Origin: Reticulitermes lucifugus | Taxonomy: Eukaryota; Arthropoda; Insecta; Blattodea; Rhinotermitidae | DNA: 64,000 nt | Reading direction: 5' to 3' | NCBI GenBank assembly: GCA_026260175.1 | Contig: JAKCWW010000809.1 | Span: forward strand, 1-64,000 | Part shown: positions 13,001 through 22,186 of the stretch, in pieces | Layout of the letters: each line of letters starts with the position of its first letter | How positions within the stretch are numbered: the first letter of the stretch is position 1 | The notes under the pieces: generated by a model | Told to the model about the DNA's origin: nothing | Database searches by the model: none | What the model saw: the letters and a program-made list of their open reading frames with translations, nothing else | Program-made: the position numbers and the translations under genes

Positions 13001-13731
13001 TGAGTGGATCATCACAGCGATTTGAATATTAGGAGAATTCGAAAAGAATATAGCCCCCTGCATTTGTGAGTAAATTATGTTAATACATACATGAAATACG
13101 TATATTAAAAGTGAGTATAAAACAGTGTTAAGGCATAGCCGGTCGGTGTATGGATACCCTGTTTGCATCTGGTCACTGTACTGCTAGGAACAGGGATTTT
13201 CGCTACGCAATGTTGCACAAGGTAACAGGCACACCCGTTAGATATACTAATATTCATGCTATTATGAGCGGAAAACAGAACAAATATCCGTTAGGCAAAA
13301 AAGCCGGCGTTGTGGGCAACCGTAGCCGACAAGGATATGTTCTTCCAAGTGAATAACCAGCACACAGCTGTGTCAGTTAATGCTAATTCTTACCGACAAT
13401 CCAGAACGTCTGTCTTTTCATGCCGCGCACAGGAACGCAACTTGAGACCCAAACATTATATGCTAATATGTCTTGAAGTTTTCGTGGTGGCTAAATTCCA
13501 CAAAATCTTCTCGGGCTGACAAGTGTTCATTCACAACCACAAAAGTGATACATGTTTCTGTTGTCGCAGGATGTGTCCTGGCTGGCCGATCAGTTTCCCA
13601 ACCTTATCGGCAACTTTCTAGTTCCGTCTGAATCGTTCAGTCATCTCAGTTTTCTATGGGCTACGGACGTGGACGAGGTTCTCTACGACCCGATAATCAG
13701 TCTACTGGACCGGTACAGCAAACAACTCTGA
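882..13731 (+). CDS. Acid lipase (lipase 3-like), 3' half, four exons
   Basis: This is the C-terminal part of an insect acid lipase, an alpha/beta-hydrolase of the lysosomal acid / gastric lipase family that cleaves acyl esters of triglycerides or sterols. Such enzymes are usually secreted or lysosomal. Coding exons are 882-1037, 4887-4971, 6821-6963 and 13570-13731; all borders are AG/GT and phases match (156+85+143+162 nt), giving 181 codons plus TGA. Family landmarks appear in order: a VC...LC cysteine pair, LLPVLFGH, GKFRKYDYG, CGDSDPF holding the expected catalytic Asp, SFSHLSFLWATDV holding the catalytic His, and a YDPIISLLDRY tail. The family length is about 400 residues, so roughly the first 220, with signal peptide and nucleophile serine, lie outside the window. 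The segment after FGH reads YPTQTST where relatives usually have TPAGTS or TPAGAS. No in-frame stop or frameshift is seen, so it is probably functional. The subtype is not resolved. Confidence 0.88.
1115..1330 (-). repeat. tRNA-derived SINE, family A, degenerate
   Basis: Reading on the + strand, the body landmarks occur in reverse order: CACGCCATGAAG, a 'taactacgacactagacgg' block, a CTTTATCCC block and GGCTGGTGGGTCCCAGAGCC. It is diverged, with most of the tRNA-like head missing. It lies in the first intron of the lipase seen here. Confidence 0.6.
1495..1725 (+). mobile_element. Non-LTR retrotransposon 3' fragment
   Basis: A degenerate copy of the reverse-transcriptase C-terminal tail found about ten times in the window: GATAATA...AAATTGATCTTGAA, GGATTGGACTCACGTGGCTCAG, then TTTCTTGACTA and AGCTTCTCAAG. 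Its middle carries a hairpin with 15-bp perfect arms (1591-1605 and 1615-1629). Confidence 0.6.
1726..2394. other. Unassigned, with a short (CA)n run
   Basis: A GCGC/CA-rich microsatellite lies at 2136-2165. A tRNA B-box-like GGTTCAAATCTC at 2311-2322 may be a remnant of a SINE head. Nothing else was recognised. Confidence 0.4.
2395..2545. repeat. Foldback repeat, 'ACGTTTCG' family, subtype 2
   Basis: Two inverted arms face each other. The left one carries GGTTGATAGTTACCGGCGTTTCGGG; the right one carries CCCGAAACGTCAATAACC and then CCAACCCATGCCACGTAACA. The same arrangement recurs at 27.1 kb. Confidence 0.55.
2671..2860 (+). repeat. Dispersed repeat X, copy 1
   Basis: It starts with GGCGCGTTCGC, then has a CTGTCTGTATGT block, GGCTCCCACTGAGTGGAT and TGAAATTTGATA. 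The copy at 43640-43835 has the same blocks on the opposite strand, so this is a dispersed family. Confidence 0.6.
2861..4886. other. Unassigned intron DNA
   Basis: This is the remainder of the lipase intron before the 4887 exon. It is AT-rich with short random open frames only. A diverged GACACGTTTCGACAC piece near 4456 may be a relic of the foldback family. Confidence 0.4.
4887..4971 (+). CDS. Acid lipase exon (LLPVLFGH segment)
   Basis: This exon holds 85 nt, that is 28 codons plus one base. The acceptor is CTCTCATTTGCAG and the donor is ACAG|GTATGT. It reads TLLPVLFGHYPTQTSTRTLS then HFLQGMNT, matching the lipase segment that normally reads LPV...H.PAG.S...L.H.GQ. It is too short to stand out as an open frame and was found by bridging the flanking lipase exons, whose phases it joins exactly. 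Confidence 0.85.
4972..6089. other. Unassigned intron DNA
   Basis: Intron between the second and third lipase exons seen here. No repeat or exon was recognised. Confidence 0.4.
6090..6345 (+). repeat. tRNA-derived SINE, family A
   Basis: The tRNA-like head has an A box at GATAGCTCAGTCGC and a B box at GGTTGGATTCCCGG. The body contains AAGGCCCACCCAGCCTCCTA and TGGGTACCG, and the end reads TATGCCTTCATGGCG. It lies in the lipase intron in sense orientation. Confidence 0.8.
6821..6963 (+). CDS. Acid lipase exon (YDYG and catalytic Asp)
   Basis: This exon holds 143 nt; its first two bases complete the codon split with the 4887 exon. The acceptor is TTCATTTCAG and the donor is CAG|GTAACT. It encodes GKFRKYDYG, a hallmark of the family, then SPVAIFCGDSDPFTDAQ, in which the Asp of SDPF aligns with the catalytic Asp of acid lipases. 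Confidence 0.92.
7053..7245 (+). mobile_element. Non-LTR retrotransposon 3' fragment
   Basis: It encodes the tail of a reverse-transcriptase C-terminal region (KMDL...[19 protein letters not shown]-like) and then the common 3' end: GGAATTTCTTGACTAGCTGA, GACCTGTTAGCTTCTCAGGA, CTCCATGGAGTTAGTTA. Confidence 0.8.
7236..7312. repeat. GTTA/GTTTG-rich simple repeat
   Basis: A degenerate run of GTTA, GGTT and GTTTG units directly follows the retrotransposon end. It fits an expanded tail of that insertion. Confidence 0.8.
7313..8314. other. Unassigned intron DNA
   Basis: Part of the last lipase intron. A 102-codon open frame at 7593-7901 lacks any recognisable motif and is judged random. Confidence 0.4.
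8315..8560 (-). mobile_element. Non-LTR retrotransposon RT C-terminal fragment, antisense
   Basis: On the - strand the frame reads MEWLRQVACMG, a decayed form of the RW.GHVARMGE motif, then KPEGKRPL, a GRPRRRWE-like segment and the SSQ...GGEFLD remains of the common 3' end. This is the longest recognisable coding piece of the family here. It is inserted antisense to the lipase. Confidence 0.75.
8565..8860 (+). repeat. tRNA-derived SINE, family B
   Basis: The head has the B box CGGGTTAGATTCCCGAC. The body includes TTTTTCATTGACATAATCC, GGTCCTGGGGTCGACAGC and CTTCTAACAGAAAAGAGTAC, and it ends in GGGATTGCTTTACCTTTACC. The body differs from family A, but the TTTACC tail is shared. Confidence 0.75.
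8861..9514. other. Unassigned intron DNA
   Basis: No exon or named repeat was recognised. Confidence 0.35.
9515..9570. repeat. TA/TG simple repeat
   Basis: Alternating GTATAC/ACATATAT units are followed by an uninterrupted (GT)n run. Confidence 0.9.
9776..9861. repeat. Perfect 37-bp inverted repeat (hairpin)
   Basis: Arms 9776-9812 and 9825-9861 are perfectly complementary and separated by a 12-nt loop. Nothing else in the window pairs so exactly over this length without mismatch. It sits in the last lipase intron. It could be a small-RNA hairpin, a young foldback element or an assembly artefact; the sequence alone does not decide. Confidence 0.95.
9920..10010 (+). repeat. tRNA-like SINE head
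   Basis: An A-box-like TGGGTAGCACTTCTGC is followed about 25 nt later by a B box, AAGGGTTCAAATCTC. No acceptor-stem pairing is evident, so it is read as a SINE head rather than a tRNA gene. Confidence 0.5.
10505..10770 (-). repeat. tRNA-derived SINE, family A, degenerate
   Basis: Body blocks appear in antisense order: ATATGGAGGCATATCGGGG, ACTAGATGGAATGAGTGG, GACTTTACCCTCGG and GGTATGGACGC. It is strongly diverged and lacks the B box. Confidence 0.5.
10771..11547. other. Unassigned intron DNA
   Basis: Nothing recognisable was seen in this part of the last lipase intron. Confidence 0.35.
11548..11620. repeat. Half copy of foldback repeat subtype 1
   Basis: CTCCTGGGATATGACGC, TTTGGTTCCC and AATTTCGAG match one arm of the foldbacks at 15.5 and 45.4 kb. 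The opposite arm is not seen. Confidence 0.45.
11860..12000 (+). repeat. tRNA-derived SINE, family D, partial
   Basis: A B-box relic (TTTCGATCCCAGGCC) is followed by the body block GTGGACAAAGTGGTACTGA. That block is also found at 18.2, 56.3 and 62.1 kb. Confidence 0.6.
12480..12615 (+). mobile_element. Non-LTR retrotransposon 3' fragment
   Basis: It starts at GGGACAGGTGGCGGGCTCTT and runs to the shared end CTCCATGGAGTTAGTTA. It is nearly identical to the copies at 7.1, 42.6 and 48.5 kb over the last 120 bases. Confidence 0.85.
12616..13569. other. Unassigned intron DNA
   Basis: End of the last lipase intron. No other exon was recognised; the acceptor before the terminal exon is GTTTCTGTTGTCGCAG. 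Confidence 0.4.
13570..13731 (+). CDS. Acid lipase terminal exon (catalytic His, stop)
   Basis: This exon holds 53 codons plus TGA in phase 0. It encodes DVSWLADQFPN, then SESFSHLSFLWATDV, in which the His aligns with the catalytic His of acid lipases (H.DF.WG/A pattern), then LYDPIISLLDRY and a short QL tail. The end falls where family members normally stop. Confidence 0.92.
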   Translation, partial: DVSWLADQFPNLIGNFLVPSESFSHLSFLWATDVDEVLYDPIISLLDRYSKQL

Positions 13732-13947
13732 AACCCAGCGACGTCACCGTAGGGATGTTACAACATGTTTGTCGACAAGACACGGAAAAGCACAAGTTTC
13801 ACGTAGCGAACAAGCAACGATTTTGAAAGTACATGTATTCTCTAGTATAGTTACTCTGCCATGTTTGTACTGTGGATTTGAATAAGCTGTGTAGTTGGAT
13901 ATAAAAGCAGATAAGCGGTACATTTTAGTACCAAGCCCCCATCCTAA

Positions 13948-13953
13948 AATAAA
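13948..13953 (+). terminator. Candidate polyadenylation signal of the lipase
   Basis: The first AATAAA after the lipase stop lies about 217 nt downstream. A further AATAAA is at about 14422. Usage cannot be told from sequence. Confidence 0.45.
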
Positions 13954-15469
13954 TTGCAGAAAACATGTTCAGATAAAATTTGTTAGAGGATTATTTACAC
14001 ATGATGACTATTTTGCAAAGTTTAACTCACATAAGACAACAACATAAATATCAAATATATATGAAGTAAGGATATAAAGGTATTTAAGTTCTGGTCATTG
14101 TATATACTGTTTGGAAGTTCTGATCTTGTATTTATCCTCTTCTCGTCGCACTTATTTTGCCTTCTTGTGCTCGACTGCAGGCTTCTGTTTTTTTTAGTTA
14201 CACTAGGTTCTATTATGTCATGTTACGTCATGCTGTTCCTAGTTGCTCATGTGGTTCTTGCTTCTCGGAGAACATGAAACGTAAAATACATAATTTTAAA
14301 ACAGAAAAATTTATAGTGTTTGTTTCAACAACATCCATATTTGGTATCATTATTTCCAACATGACTGTATGTATACAAGAATCGCCGAGATTATCTTCAC
14401 ATAACCTTAGATTAGAAAACAATAAAATGTAAATCCTTCATAGGGTCTGAAAATTACATAAAATAAGTTGGGTAAAATGCAGACAAGAAAGGCTTTCGAA
14501 AATAATTTATTGTTTATTGCAGAGTTTTATTTCATACTAAATACAGACACTACTACACGTAAGGATTTATGACGTAGGCAAAAGCAGGGTAGGCAGCCCC
14601 ACCCCTGACTTGGAAGTAAATCAGACAGAAAGACAGACATGCATAAGTTTACGTACGGCAGGCTTCAGATACTACGTGTACAAACGTACTATAATACCGC
14701 ATACATCCGAATTTAAGAATTCGGGGAACCGTCGTGTTTTGACAATTATCGTTTCCATGGCTTAGGAATTTCATGTGAACTGCGGGCCGGTAAAGGACAT
14801 TCAATAAGGCTAGTACATGCGCGCTGAGCGAGAGAAACCCAATTGCCAGGTGGGGTGGGAATTTCTTTCTCGCCACCTGTCCAGGCCATTTCGCCTTCTA
14901 AAGATTGTGTGAAGGTGCAGGTGCCTGTTTCCTTCAGAGGAAACCAGCGTATCTGATTCAGGGACGCAAAATCGCGTGAAGGTTATTGAATCATTCATAG
15001 GTGACTTAAAGACAGTGTTTCATCCGGAGATATTTTTTTTATCATCGAATGGTTACAGGAATGTCAATAGGTAAGGGTACGAATGGACGCGGTCATGGTC
15101 TACCCAAGCAGCTCTATATACGTATATTCTTTTTGACAGAATGAGAAAACCCACAACAATATCAGTCAGTGTAGCCGGTAACCTGTCACAGATAGGAATC
15201 AGGTGCCTCGCCAACAGGACTCACTAGTAGGCTTGGTACATGCGGAGGGCATAGGAGACACTTTACCTTATTTGGGAAATTTACAACAGTTTATCGTCTA
15301 TCTAATGCCAATTCTAAGGCCCATCAGCTCCTATCTCCTAACGCTTTAAAGCATAATGATTATGATTTGTTCTACTAAGACTGAAACGTTCTGCATTTCG
15401 TCCACAGATTTATACTCGTATGTAAGTGTTTCATATCAATCTGAAAATAAGCACCGATTATACGAGTCT
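13954..15469. other. Unassigned intergenic DNA
   Basis: Intergenic stretch after the lipase. Only short unremarkable open frames are present. Confidence 0.4.
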
Positions 15470-15680
15470 TGAAGTCTTTACAGCGGTGTGGTTGAGGACT
15501 CCCTTCTATTGGAATATGACGCCGCGTCACTGGGTAATCGAATCCCGAAGTTTCGAGAACCACAGTGCCTTTTTCTTCGAGGATCTAGAAACCTCGGACG
15601 TCTAGACCTTTCGAAATGTCAAGAACCGATTACCCAGTGAAAACGCGACATATCCCAGAAGAACGGTTTCCTCAAACAGC
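15470..15680. repeat. Foldback repeat subtype 1
   Basis: The left arm contains GGAATATGACGCCGCGTCAC, TGGGTAATCG and AAGTTTCGAG; the right arm has the reverse order, ending GATTACCCAGTGAAAACGCG and ACATATCCCAG. The arms are about 80 bp and imperfect, with a short centre. Confidence 0.65.
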
Positions 15681-16109
15681 GGTTACTTCCGAAGGAATTA
15701 ATAACCGATTGGTCGCAGTGCTGAATACAAAATTTAAGCGCATATCCCTTTTCATAAGTTCAAAAGACGTGGATAGGCTTCTTAGTTTTCGGTTTCGAAG
15801 CTAGCAGAACCATGACAACAGACAGTAACACGTCAAAGATCAATACCTATCTAAATTCTATTCTAAAAATATTTCTATCTCTACTCCAAACAGAACATAC
15901 TATGTCTAGTGATTCTAACGGGCTGATAACCTACTTTTAGGGTATAAGGCCCTTAGAACGAAGATGTCAGTACATAGGTGTTTGTCTGTAACTAAACATG
16001 CAGTTATCAAGAGATGTAAAATACCTGTAATTAATCTACATCTACACCTTTTAGCAATATTTTAATTGATAACACTATATTTTAACTTCGTATACGCACG
16101 TCTTTGACA

Positions 16110-16200
16110 GCATTTATTATAAATGCATTCCTTTGTAAATGACCTCTTGAAGATAATTTCTAGGGGCCGAAACATGTAGCAGGAGCATCACAATATAACA
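16110..16200 (+). repeat. Hammerhead-relic-like repeat tail
   Basis: CTTGAAGATAATTTCTAGGG followed by GGCCGAAACATGTAGC resembles the hammerhead-bearing repeats at 50.7 and 60.2 kb. However, the core reads CTTGAAGA instead of CTGANGA and stem II is poor. Confidence 0.35.
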
Positions 16201-17134
16201 AATATTTATGGTTATTTGTGCAATTTGTTGGATTAAATAGTGTATAGTCAATCTATTGCACGGAATAAGGATAACGTTAAAGTTAAGCGTGATGTTGCAT
16301 AGGCTATAGTAACCGCTAAAAGTTAAAGGGTTACACATCCTTCCACAAGTCCGTGAATCATGCCCCGGTTTGCTTCCCCGAAATAGGCTCAATATCTCAC
16401 TCCTTGTTTTGGGTACTTTGCTAGGGTCTTAAAGGTAGCTTGTCACATAGGGTGACCACAAAACGAAGGTTGAAGGACAGATCACCTTTTTATTTTCAAC
16501 TTCATGCTCTCTGAGCTGACACAGCTCAATTTGTCTGCATAGAAAAGAATCAGTGTACGGAGTCACGATCAACTGGTAGAAAATTATGTAGGACAGCTAG
16601 ATGGTGATAATACTTTTGGAACGAGGGCTTTGTTCTTATCGCACATAACGGGCAGAAGGCTTGTTGACGTCACAGTCACCCACAGCCAACCTCGCCTATT
16701 GTCTTTCGTCAGCCACTGCAGAAGCAGCTACGCATAATAAAACTGGTTGTTCGGTCAAGAAGTGGAATATTAACACTCTTGACTGCGCATTCGGAAATAA
16801 TTATTTTAAAGCAAAGTAGTAACCGTCGTCACCCAGAAACCACGCTAGGACTTTGTGTGCTGACTTTCGGACACTTAAGTCTTCAACTGGAAGGAAGCAA
16901 ATCTGCACCTTATTTCACACTTAGAAATTTCCACAACTAAATTAAAATAAAGTGGTGTTTTCTACAAGGCAACTTATCGGAACTCAATTTTAATAATTAA
17001 AGTGTAATAGTACCTATATAATTTACGCCAGCAAGTTATCCGTCGTGAATTATGTGTACAAATTTGTGTATATCATCTTGTAGCATAGCAAACTGAAATA
17101 AACTTAAAGGCACTACAGTAAAACAGACTATTCT
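16201..17134. other. Unassigned intergenic DNA
   Basis: Nothing recognisable was seen. Confidence 0.35.
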
Positions 17135-17405
17135 GTATCCCCTGCATATTCGGCTTCATGTGTCGTCCGTCATCATTATCGAGTACACAGCAACTAGGCT
17201 ACGTCATGGACGGTCTGAGGTTCGAATGTCGGCAAGGGTAAAAGATTTGTATCTTCTCCGAAACGTCAAGACCGACTCTGGGCTCCCCGTAGCTTCCTGC
17301 TCAAAGGGTACTGGGGTTCCTTTTCGGGGGTACGCGGCTGAGGAGTAAAACTGACCACTCAACCCCATCTAGTACCCAGGTTAAGAACTCCGTTTATATG
17401 GATCC
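17135..17405 (+). repeat. tRNA-derived SINE, family A
   Basis: The head shows ATGGACGGTCTGAGGTTCGA with the B box GAGGTTCGAATGTCGG. The body has GACCGACTCTGGGCTCCCC, AAAGGGTACTGGGG and CTGACCACTCAACCCCATCT. Confidence 0.7.
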
Positions 17406-18049
17406 ATGATGTGGACAAGTACAACTTTATCTTTTCCTTAACTACTGAGTACGTCTCCGCATCTCTTGAGAAAATCTCATGATTCTACCGATCACAGCTA
17501 GGACTTGGCTAAGCCACCTCTATCCCATCCTTTTTCTCTTAATCCAATTGTAATGGCGCCCAACCCTGAAACACAACTGTGCTTGTAGTACGGAACAGCC
17601 GCGACCAACAGAATTGTCAGTCACCAACGGTTCAGTTACAAGAGCGAGTAAACATGTTCCAGATCGCCATCTTAAAATCAAGGTGTTTATACTGCATACC
17701 AAATAGGACTGCAGAGCACAGAGGAAGCAATATGGGCCCAAGTTCCTTTACCGATGTTCCGTTTATCGCAGGTCGCTGAGGATGGTGCATGATTGAAGGG
17801 CGATTTCAGATCGAAGTAAAGGGGAAACCCTAAACAGACCGAATAAAATTATTTATGACTTAACGCAAGTTATTAATTAGCTTCACGATTATTTTACTCG
17901 TACATGTGCCTTATCTAATGCAATGCAGTATGTTAGTGGCTGTTCTTACAATCTAATAACGGGCGCAGAATAAATTCAATGATCAATTGAATGGAAGAAT
18001 GCATTGATGCTAAGCAGAATAAATAGTAGCACACTTTTTTGTTTTGGTG
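17406..18049. other. Unassigned intergenic DNA
   Basis: Nothing recognisable was seen. Confidence 0.35.
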
Positions 18050-18320
18050 AAGGGCCCCGCAGCAAAACCTACAGACGCACCGCAGACTTGAGGCTTATTG
18101 TACAACCCTGTGATCAAGATGATTAGTTTTTTCATTTTCCCGTGTAATGGAGCACCGGTGGAATGAAACTGACAGGGGAAACCGAAGTACTCGGGGAAAA
18201 AACCTATGTCAGTGCCACTTTGTCCACCACAAATCCCACACGGACTGACCGGGGATCGAACCCGGGCCTCCGCGGTTAGAGGCCGGCGACTAACCGCCGG
18301 GGCCATGGCACGGCCTATAG
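18050..18320 (-). repeat. tRNA-derived SINE, family D
   Basis: On the - strand the head reads GGCGGTTAGTCGCCGGCC with the B box GGGTTCGATCCCCGG. Next comes the family body TGTGGTGGACAAAGTGGCAC and a segment rich in GTTTCCCCTGTCAG. This is the best preserved family D copy in the window. The 106-codon open frame over it is not a gene. Confidence 0.8.
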
Positions 18321-18894
18321 TAGCATACACTAGTAAAAATTCAAGGTGTCTGGAAAAGACATTCTTATAAACATGGCGAATCGCCCGTTCATTCTAAAAA
18401 AACTGCGGTGGAATATTATTAATTGCAATGTACGTCAACATTATGTCAGCAAGCATAGAGTATGTGACACCTGTCCGTCGGGACAACTGAAACCCTTTAG
18501 TATAACTTCTCGCCACAATATATCGCGACTGTAACAGTTACCTTCACGCAAGTCTCCTCCAAGCATGTAAACTGCGTATACAAGGAGAATCTCAAGTTCA
18601 CATAAGTATACATAAAAGTTAGTTAAAATAGCAGGCTTGAAATATCAAGCTTAAAACGTAAAAACTGGTTAAAAACTATTAAAAAAGATTCCCTCATGTA
18701 GCACACAAACCCCTTGCAGCAGTTTGTGGTGTAGCTGGTGCTTGTCTTAAATGTATCGTATCGGCATATTACATACATATGTACCCGACACACTGGGGAT
18801 GCTTGCCTATTTTCCAAGCTTCTTATTTCAACTAAGCTTTTATGCATTTATGTAAACTTGGGATCCCAATGTAATAGAATTCTCATGTTTGTAT

Positions 18895-18975
18895 AGTCTA
18901 CATGTTTTAGGAGGTTTTCTTGAAGATAACTGTGACAGTCGAAACATGCTGTGAGAAGAAATTACAATAAAGTTT
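18895..18975 (+). repeat. Hammerhead-relic-like repeat tail
   Basis: TTCTTGAAGATAACTGTGAC followed by AGTCGAAACATGCTGTGAG can form a short stem (CTG/CAG) between a CTTGAAGA and a GAAAC box. It resembles the intact motifs elsewhere but lacks the canonical core. Confidence 0.35.
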
Positions 18976-19231
18976 TTAGTTGCACCGATGAAAAAGATGT
19001 TGCATCACATACGATTGTAATTAAGCACTATGATATGTCATGGTTAAAGATTAATTTGACAATCTGGAAAAGAGAGAAATCGTTTGCTATTTAACGACAC
19101 AACAGCAACAAATGTGATTTCATAGTGTCGAATCAGAAATGTGCCATAGCGTTAAATCAGATATGTCACAGCATCGAATCAGGCATGTTGCATACTCTGG
19201 CATTATGCTATAAGGAGAACCGAAAACAAAT

Positions 19232-19390
19232 GACAGTAAACTACTTTACACAGGTAAACAACTGGCAGTAAACTACTTTACACAGGTAAACAACTGGCAG
19301 TAAACTACTTTACACAGGTAAACAACTGGTAGTAAACTACTTTACACAGGTAAACAACTGGCAGTAAACTACTTTACACAGGTAAACAAC
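19232..19390. repeat. 32-bp minisatellite, five copies
   Basis: Unit starts are 19232, 19264, 19296, 19328 and 19360. The unit begins GGCAGTAAACTACTTTACAC and ends AGGTAAACAACT. Copies differ by at most one or two bases and the last lacks its final base. Confidence 0.97.
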
Positions 19391-19704
19391 AAACAGTCTG
19401 GGCAAGTCTACAAAGACTGTTATGTACGCGAACGTACATAATTAGTCAAACGGTATCTATTTAGGCCAACAACGATTTTATATTTACAATGACTCATACT
19501 GCGGTTAGTCTGTTGCAGTTTCTACAGTAGATCTACAGGTAAACGTAAGACCACACACTCGAGTATTAAGTGCATTTCGAAGGACGACAGATTTTTGGGT
19601 GCACAGTACAGTCACAGCAGTTACTTGACAGAACGGATATATAAGCTATCTGTGATTTGGCAGAATGTTAAAATATTACAAACAACTCATAATTGTAAAG
19701 TACG

Positions 19705-19935
19705 TAAGTATGGTAAAGTTCACCCTAGAACAGGCCATGAAGGCCCAAAAGGGGAGTAGACGTATATCTCTACTCTTTCTTTATCCTTGGCGCTAGATGG
19801 GATTGGGTGGTCAAGGTCACTCTCCAGCCACTTTACCCCCGGGAAAGAGACCCGGTAACCATTGTACAGGAGGCTGGGTGGGCCCCAGGGCCAGTCTTGA
19901 CGGATGCAGAAAATCTCGTCCCCACCGGGATTGTA
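19705..19935 (-). repeat. tRNA-derived SINE, family A
   Basis: Antisense order: GTAAAGTTCACCCTAGAACA, GGCCATGAAGGCCC, TATCTCTACTC, CACTTTACCCCCGGGAAAGA, GGCTGGGTGGGCCCCAGGGC and CCCCACCGGGATTG. It stops within the B box, so the tRNA-like head is lost. It lies just upstream of the glycosyltransferase exon remnant. Confidence 0.85.
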
Positions 19936-19997
19936 AAGTACGTGTATAAGGTAATTTCAGCATAATTAATTCAAACGGAATCCTTATCTGGTTGCAG

Positions 19998-20174
19998 ACA
20001 GACCGAATATGAAACAGATGTCGGACCGAATGGAAGATGAAGCTACTCCCCTACAGCATGCAGTACGTCATCAGACACAAAGGAGCACGTCATGCAGGAT
20101 CAGCAGCAGTCGACTTCTCTCGGGTGTTTGACGTCATCGCTCTCATCCTCGTCACATCAGCTGTCGGTCTCTAG
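19998..20174 (+). pseudogene. UDP-glycosyltransferase last exon, frameshifted remnant
   Basis: UDP-glycosyltransferases conjugate sugars to small lipophilic compounds in the ER membrane. After an acceptor-like GGTTGCAG, the first part reads (Y)RPNMKQMSD...TPLQHAV. This matches the family's ...YR.NMK.LS...SPLDTAV segment. From 20064 a different frame continues with QYVIRHKGARHAGSAAVDFS and FDVIALILVTSAVGL, matching the conserved Y(V/I)IRHKGA.HLR.AA.DL segment and the start of the membrane anchor. Between them the family's four or so residues ending in W.E are missing; about 14 bases appear deleted, which breaks the frame. A TAG at 20172 ends the anchor early and the cytoplasmic tail is lost. 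No other UGT exon was found nearby. The exon is most likely dead, though a single-exon assembly error is possible. Confidence 0.75.
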
Positions 20175-22186
20175 ATGGCGAACCTTGTCAGTCGGTACTG
20201 GATCACACGCGGGCTTAAGTCGGCAGAGCTCACTTGACATCACAGAGCGAGGCCCGAGTACAAGCAGCGTCTGCAAAGGTTTCCCTAGCCACAAGGTGTG
20301 CTTACACCGTAATTCATTAACCTTCGAAGAAGAAATCGGGCCCAATCAATGCTATTGTAAATGTACGTGATATGGAAAGAATGCCTCTCGAAAGAAGTTA
20401 GCTTAAATGCAATCCGTATACCACACACAAAGATATTCCATGTGTGGAAATCAATCTGCCTTTAGTGATTTTAATAACCAAACAATATTTCGACAATTCT
20501 CATTTTCTTTAGCTTGGTACAATTTGCCACCATGTTTTGTTAGATCATGCACGAACATAGTAAAAGTTTGTTAAAAGTAAGGGTGTTACTGCAATACTTC
20601 AAATTAGCTAAATCAGACGTAAATCACTGGTTGTACTAAGTCTTGCATGTAGAAAGTACTGCACCCGCTATTCAGTTACCCATTTAATATGCAAGATTGG
20701 ACACAGTAGGGGTTAAACGCGTCAGCAAGTACGACCGGTGCACGCCCTGTCTGAAAGGTCTAAACGCAGACGGTTTGTGTAACAAATTCAACTCGTCATC
20801 TGGCCCAGAATTAAATGGAGCAGTTCTGATGTCTAAAAGACACTGTGTCTGAAATTACTAATCGTGTAAGCGTTCCATTGCAGGTTTATATTCTTCTTTC
20901 ATTACGACAAGCCTTCAATGTATCGTGATTTGGACATACGACCATATCGAGAAATAACATTTAAAATAATTAATATATTGCTTACCTGTATTCAAGCTCA
21001 AAATTGTTTACTGCACATCATTTAAGGGAATCTTTAAAACTGCCTGACACATTACATTTATCTTCGTTAGTTCTTAGTTGCGGAAATGCTTTCGTCTTTT
21101 CAGTTCATCAGGCCAGGTTAGTAACTCCTTAAGACAAACACATAAACATCTTCCGAACAGCAGCCCATGTTAGGTAAGACCTTATTTAAAGCGTTATTTT
21201 ATGGTATGATAATGATAATGATGATGATGGTGATGGTGATGATTATGATGTGGTGATGTGGTTGTGGTGGTGGCGTTTTCCTTATACACATAGCTTGGTA
21301 GGTAGTGTAGACATATATACACATAGATATACGCATATAATATATCGTGCGTTTCATTAATTCTTAAGTCTGCAGTTCAAGAACAGGGAAGGGTGATAAG
21401 GGATAGCGTATCCTTCAAAATTTTACATCATATGTCATACATGCTAGAGTCATAAGATATTACGAAGCTAAACATAAAATGGTAGTTACAGACACGTATT
21501 AGAATACCATGGCTGTTTGAATATAATAAAAACTCCACGTTCCCCTGATTCCTGCTCCAAAGTTATCGACACGGCAGACACGTGCTCAAGTGCCTGTCAC
21601 TTGAACCTTCTTCAGATGAGATCAGCACCTCAATGGGAGGAAATTCGTTCAAAGCGAGCGACGCTATGAAAAATTGACTCTAAAAGCTACACAAAGGGAG
21701 GATCTAAGAAGTATCTCATGCATCCTGCAAATCACAAATACTGAAGGATAACGGCTATCATGCGCATCAGTTATCACATTTTTTGAACACATGGAATAAG
21801 GCGGAATCAAGCCAAGGTAGGCTACTTTAGATACTAACGCACACTTCCAGTTTTATTCTCGCAGTCGTCCTCCCGGTGAAAATGTGTTGCTGTGCAGTAC
21901 TGTCCAACATTTCTTTCTTAGTTTCAATTTATGTTCAATCAGACTTCTTTTCCGTAACTTTCTCAGATTTGGCAATGTGTCAGTGCGTCATACCGAGAGG
22001 TTACACACGTCGAACTGGACACAAAAATCACTCCGTGGTCACAGTCCTGTTATAATAACACAGTGACACATATGATATACCAGTAACGAATAAATGGAAA
22101 AGAAATACACACAGGGAAGGTAAGAAATCTTCGGCCGAGCTTCATAAACAAGTAACATTTTGTTGTTATTTAAACAAATATACAAA
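20175..22186. other. Unassigned intergenic DNA with GAT/GTG simple repeat
   Basis: A GATGATGGTGATG-type simple repeat lies at about 21205-21275. No gene or named element was seen elsewhere. Confidence 0.4.

Noticed and set aside
16110-16200. Functional hammerhead ribozyme
   Set aside because: The core reads CTTGAAGA and stem II does not pair well, so it is listed only as a possible relic.
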